Positions 17,406 through 25,379 of a stretch of DNA of 35,412 bases are shown here, in pieces. A program made the position numbers and the translations under genes. Within the stretch, counting starts at the first letter, position 1, and the number at the start of each line of letters is the position of its first letter. The DNA comes from Candidatus Omnitrophota bacterium (lineage in GTDB: Bacteria; Omnitrophota; Koll11; Zapsychrales; Zapsychraceae), in the NCBI GenBank assembly GCA_023140095.1, contig JAGLMJ010000001.1:1-35412 (forward strand). The letters are read 5' to 3'. The notes under the pieces are model-generated. The model had not been told where the DNA came from. It did not search any database and saw only the letters and a list, made by a program, of their open reading frames with translations.

Positions 17406-18682
17406 TGTTTAAAATACGCGCGCTCGGGTTAACCGGAATAGCCCTAACGGTACTATGCGGTTCCGGCTATGCGGCGATGCCGGACATTCACGGATTTTTT
17501 GAGTTCGATCTCGGGGTGAAGGTCAGTGACGACAATACAAAAAAGGACGGGTATAATCTGTTCGAACAACGGCTGCAGTTGAAGTCGTCGTACTATTTCG
17601 AAGGCGAGAATTATCTCTCCGAGAAGGGCGCGTCGCTGGCTTTTAAGGGCGACTTTACCGTCGACGAATATTTCGACGGGAAAACAGGCTTTGACCTGCG
17701 GGAGGCGAACCTTTCGCTGACGCCTTTTGACTTTATGGACGTCAAGGCCGGCCGGCAGGTCCTCACGTGGGGGACGGGGGATTATCTTTTTATCAACGAT
17801 ATGTTCCCGAAAGATTACTGCTCTTTCTTTATCGGTCGCGACGATGAATATCTGAAGAAGCCTTCCGACGCGCTGAAGATGTCGTTCTATCCGTCGTGGG
17901 GGAACGTCGATCTTGTCGTCGCCGCTTTTGAGCCGAACACGACGGCGAAAGGCGACCGGCTGTCTTTCTACGACAGCTTCCAGGGCGGGATCGCCGGGAT
18001 TGATTCCGACCGGGACCTGCACGAGCCGGCGCTGCGCGCCTCGAACAATGAATATGCCTTGAGGTATTACCGGAGCCTGGGCAGCAATGAGTTGGCGCTG
18101 TATTATTTCTACGGTTTCGACAAGAATTCGACCAGCTACCTGAACGAAGCAGCCCGGCAGCTTTTTTACCGCCGGTTCGATGTGTACGGCTTTAGCCTGC
18201 GCGGGCCGTTCGCCAGCGGTATCGGAAATGTTGAATTCGGGTTTTACAACAGCCGCCAGGATCCCGACGGGGATAACCGCTTAATTGAGAACTCCATGAT
18301 AAAGATCATGGGAGGGTATACAAAAGACCTGGGGAATGACCTAAAGGCCGGCATACAGTATCTCTATGAGCAGCGCCTCGACTATGATAACTATCTGGCC
18401 AACCGTCTTGCCGCCGACCTGATCTTCGACGAGTCGCGCCATCTTTTGACCCAGAGCGTGACGAAGCTGTTCGCGAATCAAACGGTCAGGGTCGCTTTGT
18501 TCAATTTTTATTCGCCGGGCGATAATGACGGGTATGTGCGGCCTACGGTCAGCTATGATGTGACTGACCAGTGGAAAGTGACCGTGGGAGGGAACTTCCC
18601 GTGGGGGGAAGATGACATGACGGAGTTCGGACAGATGAAGAAAAATAAAAATGTTTATCTAAGGGCTCGGTATAGCTTTTAA
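17405..18682 (+). CDS. DUF1302-like outer-membrane beta-barrel protein
   Basis: A 425-residue protein with a signal peptide (MFKIRALGLTGIALTVLCGSGYA). Its body has alternating aromatic and polar strands, ending in RARYSF, the terminal Phe expected of an outer-membrane barrel. LREANLSLTPFDFMDVKAGRQVLTWGTGDYLFINDMFP resembles the DUF1302 signature (GRQ..WG...D..NP.D). DUF1302 barrels often accompany an RND exporter and a LolA-like protein, as here. I used the ATG at 17405, which overlaps the previous TAA; an ATG at 17393 would add four residues. Codon use is GC-richer than in most neighbours. Confidence 0.8.
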   Translation: MFKIRALGLTGIALTVLCGSGYAAMPDIHGFFEFDLGVKVSDDNTKKDGYNLFEQRLQLKSSYYFEGENYLSEKGASLAFKGDFTVDEYFDGKTGFDLREANLSLTPFDFMDVKAGRQVLTWGTGDYLFINDMFPKDYCSFFIGRDDEYLKKPSDALKMSFYPSWGNVDLVVAAFEPNTTAKGDRLSFYDSFQGGIAGIDSDRDLHEPALRASNNEYALRYYRSLGSNELALYYFYGFDKNSTSYLNEAARQLFYRRFDVYGFSLRGPFASGIGNVEFGFYNSRQDPDGDNRLIENSMIKIMGGYTKDLGNDLKAGIQYLYEQRLDYDNYLANRLAADLIFDESRHLLTQSVTKLFANQTVRVALFNFYSPGDNDGYVRPTVSYDVTDQWKVTVGGNFPWGEDDMTEFGQMKKNKNVYLRARYSF

Positions 18683-18707
18683 TAAGAATGAAAAAGGAGG
18701 ATAAAAA

Positions 18708-18893
18708 ATGACTGCAGAAAGAATGTTAAGAGGTATCGCAGGGGCATTTATTTTGATCAGTATTCTACTGGCCTATTACGTCCATCCCGGATGGCTTTGG
18801 TTCACGGTCTTCATCGGGTTAAATCTACTGCAATCGGCGTTTACGAAGTGGTGCCTCATGATGAATATCCTAAAGAAGTGCGGAGTGAAGTAA
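18708..18893 (+). CDS. DUF2892 (YgaP-type) membrane protein
   Basis: A 61-residue protein with two hydrophobic segments. It starts MTAERMLRGIAGAFILIS and continues WLWFTVFIGLNLLQSAFTKWCLMMNILKKCGV, a good match to the DUF2892 pattern found alone or after rhodanese domains as in YgaP. AAGGAGG lies 8 bases upstream of the ATG. It is the last gene of the ArsR-led operon, 25 bases after the barrel gene. ArsR-family regulators of the YgaV/BigR type often control such proteins in sulfur or thiol stress, so its presence hints at that type of signal; this is inference. Confidence 0.85.
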   Translation: MTAERMLRGIAGAFILISILLAYYVHPGWLWFTVFIGLNLLQSAFTKWCLMMNILKKCGVK

Positions 18894-18981
18894 ATTCTTG
18901 TATCGGCCGCAGAAATCATTTAATATCATTAATATTCTCCAGATCGCCTAATTTGTTGATCCTCCAGAAAAGGAACCGCCC

Positions 18982-19755
18982 GTGAACGTGTGGCAAGCGA
19001 CACTTATCGGTATTATCGAAGGCATTACAGAATTTCTCCCGGTCTCATCAACGGGGCACCTGATCTTGGCCTCCCGTCTTTTAAACATTGCGCAAAGCGA
19101 CTTTCTTTCGAGTTTCCAGGTCGCCATTCAGCTTGGAGCGATCCTGGCGATCGTTCTGCTGTACGGAAGGTCCCTTCTTTTTAAATGGGAAGTTCTCAAG
19201 CGCGTTGCGGCGGCCTTTATCCCGACGGTGATCATAGGCTTTATTTTTTATAAATTCATCAAACACGTTCTTATGGGCAATGAGCGCGTTGTTGTCTGGT
19301 CCCTATTGATTGGCGGGATCGTGCTGGTTGTTTTCGAATCTTTTTATAAGGAGAAGGAAAATTCTCTCGAAGATATAAGCGCGCTGAGTTACCCGCAGGC
19401 CGTTTTAATCGGGATCTTTCAGTCCTTCGCGATGGTCCCCGGGGTCTCAAGATCTGCCGCGACAATTATCGGGGGGTTGTCTTTGGGGCTGAAGAGAAAG
19501 ATGATCGTGGAATTTTCTTTCTTATTAGCCGTACCGACGATGGTCGCGGCAGTAGGGCTGGATGTCATCAAAAGCGCGGCAAATTTTTCTGCCGACCAAG
19601 CCGTTCTCTTGGCGGCCGGTTTTCTCGCGGCGTTTTTTGTCGCGATCTGCAGCATAAAGTTCCTTCTTTATTTTGTTAAGAACCACAATTTTGTTGTCTT
19701 TGGCATTTATCGTATCGTTATCGCTGTCTTGTTTTTAATGCTATGGATCAAATAG
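18982..19755 (+). CDS. uppP: Undecaprenyl-diphosphatase
   Basis: A membrane phosphatase that recycles undecaprenyl pyrophosphate for peptidoglycan and other surface polymers; the family (BacA) also gives bacitracin resistance. It is 257 residues with about eight helices. Motifs are GIIEGITEFLPVSSTGHLIL (E13, E17, H26) and MVPGVSRSAATI. The start is GTG at 18982, with AAGGA about 8 bases upstream; the residues MNVWQA fit the family. It is 86 bases from the DUF2892 gene and probably belongs to a separate run of envelope genes. Confidence 0.95.
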   Translation: MNVWQATLIGIIEGITEFLPVSSTGHLILASRLLNIAQSDFLSSFQVAIQLGAILAIVLLYGRSLLFKWEVLKRVAAAFIPTVIIGFIFYKFIKHVLMGNERVVVWSLLIGGIVLVVFESFYKEKENSLEDISALSYPQAVLIGIFQSFAMVPGVSRSAATIIGGLSLGLKRKMIVEFSFLLAVPTMVAAVGLDVIKSAANFSADQAVLLAAGFLAAFFVAICSIKFLLYFVKNHNFVVFGIYRIVIAVLFLMLWIK

Positions 19756-19758
19756 GGC

Positions 19759-20187
19759 ATGTATAAAAATATCCTATGGTTTCTATGTCTTTTTTTACTC
19801 GGATGCGTTACCATGACGTCCGGGCCGCAACGTTCTTCCTCAACATGGAAGAGGCCATCCATCGCGCTGACCAATGTTGAGAAAGTGCAGATCGGAATGA
19901 CTTACGGGGAGGTTGCCGGTATTATGGGAGATGCGATCAGTATCGGATATAAAGCGAGCGATACGCTGGAAGGGGCATACGAGGAGATCCTCATTAAAAA
20001 CCCTTATGATGAGGAAGTCCTGGAAGGAAGCCAAGCGCAGTACAGGATCGTGTGTTATTTTACGCATATCAGAAAAGCCGACGGGATCGTTACGGATGAT
20101 GAGTTGACCCCGCTTGTATTTCAAGAGAATCAGTTGATCGGCAAAGGGCGAAGTTTCTTGTCTGAACTGAAAGACAGGTTGAAATAG
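19759..20187 (+). CDS. Small lipoprotein, BamE/DUF3192-like
   Basis: A 142-residue predicted lipoprotein. The signal ends in a lipobox (CLFLLGC, Cys16), followed by a Ser/Thr-rich linker. Residues NVEKVQIGMTYGEVAGIMGDA resemble the SmpA/BamE and DUF3192 pattern (L..G.....V...G.P). YRIVCYFTHIRKADGIVTDDELTPLVFQENQLIGKG would be the beta-strand part. It begins 3 bases after the uppP stop and ends 3 bases before the TrmB-like gene, so it is cotranscribed with them. The fold call is moderate; the role is unknown. Confidence 0.65.
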   Translation: MYKNILWFLCLFLLGCVTMTSGPQRSSSTWKRPSIALTNVEKVQIGMTYGEVAGIMGDAISIGYKASDTLEGAYEEILIKNPYDEEVLEGSQAQYRIVCYFTHIRKADGIVTDDELTPLVFQENQLIGKGRSFLSELKDRLK

Positions 20188-20190
20188 AGA

Positions 20191-21132
20191 ATGAAATCCA
20201 AGCATTGTTCTTTCACGTCACTCGTCTCGCCATACGATCTGAAGAGGCCGATTGATTGGAACGCGCAGTTCAGCCGCTCTGCGCCGACAGACGTAGAGAT
20301 CGGATTTGGAATGGGAGAGACTCTCATGCGCATGGCGCAAGAGTCTCCGGAGAGAAACTTTATCGGTGTCGAGCAGCATTGGAAACGCATTTGTAAAACT
20401 TTGCGCGTTATGACAAAAAGCCAGTCCTCGGCGCCGGAGACATTCAAAAACGTCCGGATCTTAAGGGTTGACGCGCGCGTTGTCTTTCAACGGCTCTTTG
20501 CCCCAAGAAGCATCGACACGGTCTACTGTCTTTTTCCCTGTCCGTGGCCCAAAAAAGGGCACGTCAAGCACAGGCTTTTTAATAACGGTTTCCTGCGGCT
20601 TCTCAATAACCGTTTAAAAAAAAGCGGGACGATCAGGATCGTTACGGATTTTTATCCGTATTTCCAATGGGTCCTCGCTCAAGCGCAAGGGGCCGGGTTT
20701 TGCGCCGAGACAGCGACGGTCCGGCCGCAATATGACACAAAATTTGAACGGAAATGGCGGGATGAGGGTCAGGAAGAATTCTTCAAGCTGGATCTTTTTA
20801 AGAAAAGACATATTGAGGCTCCGGTTAAAAAGGATATTGTTTTGAAAAGCTACACGTTAAATGAATTCGATTTTGACCGCCTTCAATTAAAAGATGAAAC
20901 AGGAAAGGTTTCTGTTATCTTCAAGGACAAGGTCTTTGACAGGGGCCAGCAAAAAGTCATGGTCCATGCCATTGTTGCCGAGGAACATCTCACGCAACAT
21001 TTTTGGAGCGCGATCGTTAAAAACGAAAAAACATGGCGCATTGCCAGGGCCGAAGGGCAGAATTTCTTTCCCACTCCGGGAATTGCGAAGGCTTTGGAAC
21101 TCGTTTATGAGGCCGCGAAAAGTACGGACTGA
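20191..21132 (+). CDS. trmB: tRNA (guanine-N7-)-methyltransferase, long variant
   Basis: Methylates G46 of tRNA with SAM. It has 313 residues, longer than the usual 210-240. The SAM motif is VEIGFGMGETLMRMAQ, followed by GVEQHWKRI and the TrmB signature region YCLFPCPWPKKGHVKHRLF. The Asp normally in FPDPW is Cys here. IRIVTDFYPYFQW and TKFERKW (the T..E pair) are kept. About 95 residues after the methyltransferase domain (from about 217) match nothing I recognise. Long forms with a changed FPDPW occur, as I recall, in Campylobacterota, so it may still be active. The D,D-carboxypeptidase ATG follows its TGA directly. Confidence 0.82.
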   Translation: MKSKHCSFTSLVSPYDLKRPIDWNAQFSRSAPTDVEIGFGMGETLMRMAQESPERNFIGVEQHWKRICKTLRVMTKSQSSAPETFKNVRILRVDARVVFQRLFAPRSIDTVYCLFPCPWPKKGHVKHRLFNNGFLRLLNNRLKKSGTIRIVTDFYPYFQWVLAQAQGAGFCAETATVRPQYDTKFERKWRDEGQEEFFKLDLFKKRHIEAPVKKDIVLKSYTLNEFDFDRLQLKDETGKVSVIFKDKVFDRGQQKVMVHAIVAEEHLTQHFWSAIVKNEKTWRIARAEGQNFFPTPGIAKALELVYEAAKSTD

Positions 21133-21951
21133 ATGAAACTCAATAAAATCCATCTAACGCTTATTGCGTGTATTCTTTTTATTACTATTCCCCCGTTCTC
21201 CTCTTTTGCTGCAAGAAAGCATCAGGTTACATGCAAGTCTGTTATTTTTTCGGATAGCACGAAAGTAAAACGTCTTTACGGAAAAGGGGTCCATGACCGC
21301 GTCCTTCCGGCAAGCACGGCAAAAGTCATGACCGCTTTAGTTGTCCTTGATCGTCTCAAATTGGATGATTATGTGACGGTTAGCAGCAATGCGGCCAAGG
21401 CGCAACCCACCAAACTCCATTTTAAGCCCGGCGAAAGATATAAAGTGCGGGATCTTCTTTATGCGATCCTGATCAAGTCGGCCAATGATGCCAGTATTGT
21501 CCTTGCGGAGGCCGTTGCCGGGTCGCACTGGAAGTTTGTCCAAATGATGAACGCGAAGGCCAGGAAGATCGGGGCCAAACATACGAAATTTTCCAATTCT
21601 AACGGATTGCCGTCTAAAGCCTCGCAGTATACAACAGCGTATGATATGTACCTCATATTCCGCAAGGCGCTGCGATACTCCTTTTTCCGGGATGCGATCA
21701 AATATAAATACAAAACGATCACCTCTAAAGCCGGACGGGAGATCAAACTAAAAAGCCATAACAAGATCCTTTTTATGGATTGGAAAAAAAAGATCTACGG
21801 TAAGACCGGGTATACCCGGGCAGCTAGGGCATGTTTTGTGGGGACGATCCAAAAAGGGAGGAGCACGCTGATCATCGGCGTTTTCGGCTGTCCGAATCGA
21901 TGGGCAGATGTTAAGCATATTATTTCGTACTATGGCGGGATATCTCTGTAA
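21133..21951 (+). CDS. D-alanyl-D-alanine carboxypeptidase (S11 family)
   Basis: A penicillin-binding serine peptidase that trims peptidoglycan peptides in the periplasm. It has 272 residues. The signal peptide is MKLNKIHLTLIACILFITIPPFSSFA. Catalytic motifs are S61-T-A-K64 (PASTAKVMTAL), SAN in KSANDASIVLAEAV, and KTG in YGKTGYTRAA. There is no C-terminal PBP5-type beta domain or amphipathic anchor, so it is a short soluble form. It starts immediately after the TrmB stop, in a run with uppP that suggests envelope maintenance. Confidence 0.92.
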   Translation: MKLNKIHLTLIACILFITIPPFSSFAARKHQVTCKSVIFSDSTKVKRLYGKGVHDRVLPASTAKVMTALVVLDRLKLDDYVTVSSNAAKAQPTKLHFKPGERYKVRDLLYAILIKSANDASIVLAEAVAGSHWKFVQMMNAKARKIGAKHTKFSNSNGLPSKASQYTTAYDMYLIFRKALRYSFFRDAIKYKYKTITSKAGREIKLKSHNKILFMDWKKKIYGKTGYTRAARACFVGTIQKGRSTLIIGVFGCPNRWADVKHIISYYGGISL

Positions 21952-22024
21952 TGTTGTAAGCTGATCCGCTGTTTTGGGTTGGGCCCCTCCTTAAATATTC
22001 CGGGAGTCAATAAGGGGAATTTTC

Positions 22025-22056
22025 TTGTGGCAATTTGCAGGGAATCGTGATATTCT
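22025..22056 (+). promoter_or_regulatory. Extended -10 promoter candidate for the DsbA-like gene
   Basis: TGATATTCT (22048-22056) is an extended -10. No -35 at a standard distance is convincing; TTGTGG lies 20 bases upstream. Confidence 0.35.
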
Positions 22057-22102
22057 CTTAACTGAATTTTGATTGCTATTAAAACAAAAAGGAGGGATGC
22101 AA

Positions 22103-22963
22103 ATGCAAAAGAAAGTTTTTACATTGGTCCTCGTAGTTACCATCGGAGTTCTTACAGGTGTCGCTGTTGTTAAAAAACAGACAAGAGAGCCTTTATTGCG
22201 CGAAATTCTTAAAGGGCAGCAAATTCTGCTTCTGGCTCAAACAGGAATAGAAAGGAAGCTAGGTTCTGACGCGGACCGGGTGGTTGAAGACCTTGTGAGC
22301 ACGAAAAGATTCAAGGGATTAGAAGACCGGATTGCGTCTCTGGAAAATCAAATTAAAAGCCTGCAGGAAGCCGTTAAAAAGGCCGGGCGCAATACCGCAG
22401 GAACTCGTCAAGCTCCGCCGCCTGAGGATCCCTCAAAAATATATACGATTCCGGTGGCCCATTCGCCGGTCAAAGGCAATAAGAAAGCTTTTGTAACGAT
22501 CGTCGAGTTCGTCGATTTTCAATGTCCGTTTTGCGCGCGATTTCATCCGCCGATCGTTGAAGTGCTTAAGGCCTATCCCAAAGATGTTAATTATGTTTTA
22601 AAGAACTTTCCCTTAGCTTTTCATTCCCAGGCTAAACCGGCCGCGAAAGCCGCTTTTGCCGCTGGAGAGCAGGGGAAATATTGGGAGATGGTGGATGTCC
22701 TGCTTGAGAACGGAAAATCTCTCAATGTGGAGATGTTCGAAAAGTTCGCCGGAGAAATAGGCCTTGATGTCACAAAGTTCCTGGATGATTATAAGAATAA
22801 AGACGCGAAGTGGGAAGGATATATCGGAAAGGATATGGCCCTGGCGCTGCAAGTCGGTGTCCGGGGGACCCCGACGTTTTTTATTAACGGACGAAAAACC
22901 AGGGCGCGGGATTTTAACAGCTTGAAGAAGGAGATCGATCAGATTTTAAACGAGAAGAAATAA
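22103..22963 (+). CDS. DsbA-like thioredoxin-fold oxidoreductase
   Basis: A 286-residue protein with an N-terminal membrane anchor (MQKKVFTLVLVVTIGVLTGVAVV), a coiled-coil stretch (about 70-95) and a thioredoxin_4/DsbA domain. The active site is C141-P-F-C144 in VEFVDFQCPFCARFHP, and the cis-Pro loop is VRGTPTFFINGR. It probably forms or isomerises disulfides in exported proteins; this window encodes two Cys-rich exported proteins that could be clients. The ATG at 22103 was chosen because AGGAGG is about 7 bases upstream; the ATG at 22097 is too close. A strong hairpin with T-run follows. Confidence 0.88.
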   Translation: MQKKVFTLVLVVTIGVLTGVAVVKKQTREPLLREILKGQQILLLAQTGIERKLGSDADRVVEDLVSTKRFKGLEDRIASLENQIKSLQEAVKKAGRNTAGTRQAPPPEDPSKIYTIPVAHSPVKGNKKAFVTIVEFVDFQCPFCARFHPPIVEVLKAYPKDVNYVLKNFPLAFHSQAKPAAKAAFAAGEQGKYWEMVDVLLENGKSLNVEMFEKFAGEIGLDVTKFLDDYKNKDAKWEGYIGKDMALALQVGVRGTPTFFINGRKTRARDFNSLKKEIDQILNEKK

Positions 22964-22980
22964 ACATTCGATCAAAAAAG

Positions 22981-23027
22981 AAGACAATAATCAGTGGCTG
23001 AGCATATGCCGCTGATTATTGTTTTTT
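22981..23027 (+). terminator. Strong intrinsic terminator upstream of the bL27-like gene
   Basis: CAATAATCAGTGGC (22985-22998) pairs with GCCGCTGATTATTG (23008-23021) over 14 bp with one G-U, loop 9 bases, then TTTTTT (23022-23027). It ends only 14 bases before the next ATG, and the Shine-Dalgarno AAAGGAG follows right after, so no promoter fits between. The next gene must be reached by read-through. Confidence 0.88.
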
Positions 23028-23041
23028 GCAAAGGAGAACAC

Positions 23042-23299
23042 ATGGTACGAGTTGGCGGATTAACAAGTAAATATTATAAAGAAACACGGGGTGTAAAAGT
23101 CGCCGGCGGGCAAAAGGTCAAATGCGGAACGATCTTAACCCGTGAAGGGGATAAATGGAAGCCGGGCCTCAACGTGACTGGAAGGACGCATCTAACGGCG
23201 GGCTGCGACGGAGAGGTTTATTTTACACGGAAAAAGGGAAACTACAAAAAAGCCGTAACATACATCAACGTCTGTTCAACTAAGAAACCCAAGAAATAA
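23042..23299 (+). CDS. Divergent bL27-like ribosomal protein
   Basis: An 85-residue protein aligned by eye to ribosomal protein bL27: RGVKVAGGQKVKCGTILTREGDKWKPGLNV and LTAGCDGEVYFTRKK match the family's GVK..GGQ.V..G.I..RQ.G....PG.NV and L.A..DG.V.F..K. The N-terminal AHKKGGGSTRNGRDS segment that reaches the peptidyl-transferase centre is replaced by MVRVGGLTSKYYKETR. The usual partners rplU and obg are absent from the neighbourhood. It may be a paralogue or the only, divergent, bL27 of this lineage. The ATG at 23042 follows AAAGGAGAACAC; a GTG at 22994 lies inside the terminator hairpin and is unlikely. Confidence 0.8.
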   Translation: MVRVGGLTSKYYKETRGVKVAGGQKVKCGTILTREGDKWKPGLNVTGRTHLTAGCDGEVYFTRKKGNYKKAVTYINVCSTKKPKK

Positions 23300-23316
23300 T
23301 ATTCTCCCAATTTATT

Positions 23317-25173
23317 ATGTGCGGAATTATTGGATATATCGGGGATCAACAAGCTGTTCCTATCCTGATCGATGGATTGAAAAGGCTCGAATACCGCGGC
23401 TATGATTCAAGCGGCGTCGGCATCATTCCTTCAAGTGATAACGGAGGATTACGTTTGCGCAATGCGAAAGTGATCATTCGCAAAACTCACGGTAAAATCC
23501 AGAATCTCCAGAACCTCATAAAAACAAAACCTCTTCCTAAAAGTTCCCTTGGGATTTCCCATACCCGTTGGGCGACACACGGGGCTCCTAACCGTGTGAA
23601 TGCGCATCCGCATGCGGATTGTTCAGGCAGGATCCTCATTGTCCATAACGGGATCATAGAAAATTACGAAAAATTGCGGGAGGCCCTCCGTAAAAGGGGG
23701 CATAAGATCGCATCCGAAACAGATACAGAGGTCATCGCGCATCTTATTGAGGACGGTTATAAAGGAAACTTGCTGAAGGCGGTCCGGAAAGCGATCCAGC
23801 AGTTAGACGGAGCTTTTGCGTTAGGTGTGATCTCGTCGGACCATCCGGACACGCTCATCGCGGCGCGTGTAGGCTCCCCGCTGATCATTGGTATCGGCAA
23901 AGGCGAAAATTTTATCGCCTCCGACGTCCCCGCTATTTTAAATTACACAAAAAAGATCATTTATCTCAAAGACAGGCAGATGGCTGTTCTGACGAAAGAC
24001 GATGTGCGCGTCTTTAGTTTCGAGGGGAGGCCCGTTAAGCCTAAGATCGATCAAGTGACGTTTAAGGTTGATGCCGTCCAGAAACAGGGCTTCGCGCATT
24101 TTATGCTTAAAGAAATTCACGAGCAACCCGAAGTGCTGGAGAAGATGATCAAGGCGCGTTTAAAAGGCAATAGGGTTGTCCTTCAGGGCCTTGGGCTAAG
24201 CGAAAAACAATTGAAGGCGTTTAAGAATATTATGGTGGTCGCCTGCGGGACCGCTTATCATGCCGGCCTTGTCGGGAGATATATTATTGAAAAGCTGACC
24301 GGCATTCCCGTCAGCGTCGACGCGGCCAGTGAATTCCGTTACCGCGATCCCATTGTCGATAAAAAAACATTGATCATTGCGATCAGCCAATCCGGCGAGA
24401 CAGCGGATACATTAGCGGCTGTCCGCGAGGCTAAAGCTAAAGGAGCAAAAGTGGTCTCGGTTTGCAATGTTGTCGGATCGTCGTTGGTCAGGGAGTCTGA
24501 TGGGGTTCTCTATACGCATGCCGGCCCTGAGATCGGCGTTGCTTCGACTAAGGCATACGTAGCGCAGATCGCGATGTTGTACTTTCTGGCGTTGAAGATG
24601 AGCACTTTTAAGAAAGTGATCAGCGAAAGGGCACGGCGAAAGATCATCAAGGATTTTAAGGATATTCCTGCGCTTTATAAAGATATTCTTCGCAATAAAT
24701 CCAATATCGCCAGGATCGCAAAAAGGAACTCGCATTTTGGATGTTTTCTCTTTTTAGGGAGAAACATTAACTATCCGTCGGCCATGGAAGGCGCTTTAAA
24801 ATTAAAGGAGATCTCTTACATCCCGGCGGAAGGCTATGCTGCCGGCGAGATGAAGCATGGGCCGATTGCCTTGATCGACGAATATCGCGCTGTTGTCTGC
24901 ATTGCCCCCCAATCAAAAGTATATGAAAAAATGGTCTCCAATATGCAGGAGATCCGTGCGCGTAAGGGTAAGATCATTGCGATCGCGACCCGGGGGGATA
25001 AAGCGATCCAGCGCCACGCTGACTATGTAATTTATATCCCACCGACAAACGATCTCTTAACGCCGCTTCTTGTCGCGCTTCCGTTGCAGTTGATCGCTTA
25101 TTATATCTCGGTGCAGTTAGGTTGCGATGTTGACCAACCGAGGAATCTGGCAAAGTCCGTTACCGTCGAATAA
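23317..25173 (+). CDS. glmS: Glutamine-fructose-6-phosphate aminotransferase
   Basis: Makes glucosamine 6-phosphate from fructose 6-phosphate and glutamine, the entry to peptidoglycan and LPS amino sugars. It has 618 residues. The start MCGIIGYIGDQQA makes Cys2 the glutaminase nucleophile, with EYRGYDSSGVG and HTRWATHG. Two SIS domains follow (VACGTAYHAGLVGRYI and AISQSGETADT; then LFLGRNINYPSAMEGALKLKE). The C terminus DQPRNLAKSVTVE is typical. No Shine-Dalgarno is clear, and I see no glmS ribozyme upstream. It lies 17 bases after the bL27-like gene. Confidence 0.97.
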   Translation: MCGIIGYIGDQQAVPILIDGLKRLEYRGYDSSGVGIIPSSDNGGLRLRNAKVIIRKTHGKIQNLQNLIKTKPLPKSSLGISHTRWATHGAPNRVNAHPHADCSGRILIVHNGIIENYEKLREALRKRGHKIASETDTEVIAHLIEDGYKGNLLKAVRKAIQQLDGAFALGVISSDHPDTLIAARVGSPLIIGIGKGENFIASDVPAILNYTKKIIYLKDRQMAVLTKDDVRVFSFEGRPVKPKIDQVTFKVDAVQKQGFAHFMLKEIHEQPEVLEKMIKARLKGNRVVLQGLGLSEKQLKAFKNIMVVACGTAYHAGLVGRYIIEKLTGIPVSVDAASEFRYRDPIVDKKTLIIAISQSGETADTLAAVREAKAKGAKVVSVCNVVGSSLVRESDGVLYTHAGPEIGVASTKAYVAQIAMLYFLALKMSTFKKVISERARRKIIKDFKDIPALYKDILRNKSNIARIAKRNSHFGCFLFLGRNINYPSAMEGALKLKEISYIPAEGYAAGEMKHGPIALIDEYRAVVCIAPQSKVYEKMVSNMQEIRARKGKIIAIATRGDKAIQRHADYVIYIPPTNDLLTPLLVALPLQLIAYYISVQLGCDVDQPRNLAKSVTVE

Positions 25174-25379
25174 TGACACGGGAACGCAAAGACATATGAC
25201 ACGTGTGAGAATGGGTTACGAGTTGTGTGTCGGGAATGGGGAGGGGTGTTTGAGGCGGTAAAAGCTTTCTTATTCAAAGAGCGTTACCTCACCCGCATTC
25301 TTTCATCTTGACCCATAACGCACAACACAATACATATAACAAGCATTCTTGTGTCTTGTCGCTTTTAACGTGTGACCTT
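25174..25379. repeat. Large imperfect inverted repeat spacer between glmS and rsmI
   Basis: The 206-base spacer is purine-rich in its first half and pyrimidine-rich in its second. The apex GGTAA (25257-25261)/TTACC (25284-25288) is clear. Further out, GACAC, GAATG, TTGTGT and ATGGG appear in the left half, and the same words in the same order appear in the reverse complement of the right half. TGACACG begins the left side and CGTGTGA ends the right. It looks like one degenerate hairpin of about 200 bases. I see no gene in it. Confidence 0.5.

Noticed and set aside
17453..18022. Long minus-strand open frame of 189 codons
   Set aside because: It is antisense to the DUF1302-like gene in a GC-rich stretch, with Arg-rich nonsense composition.
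23200..23320. glmS ribozyme upstream of glmS
   Set aside because: No ribozyme core motif and only 17 bases separate glmS from the preceding gene.
25228..25246. G-quadruplex in the glmS-rsmI spacer
   Set aside because: Only three close G-tracts; a fourth needs a loop of about 16 bases.
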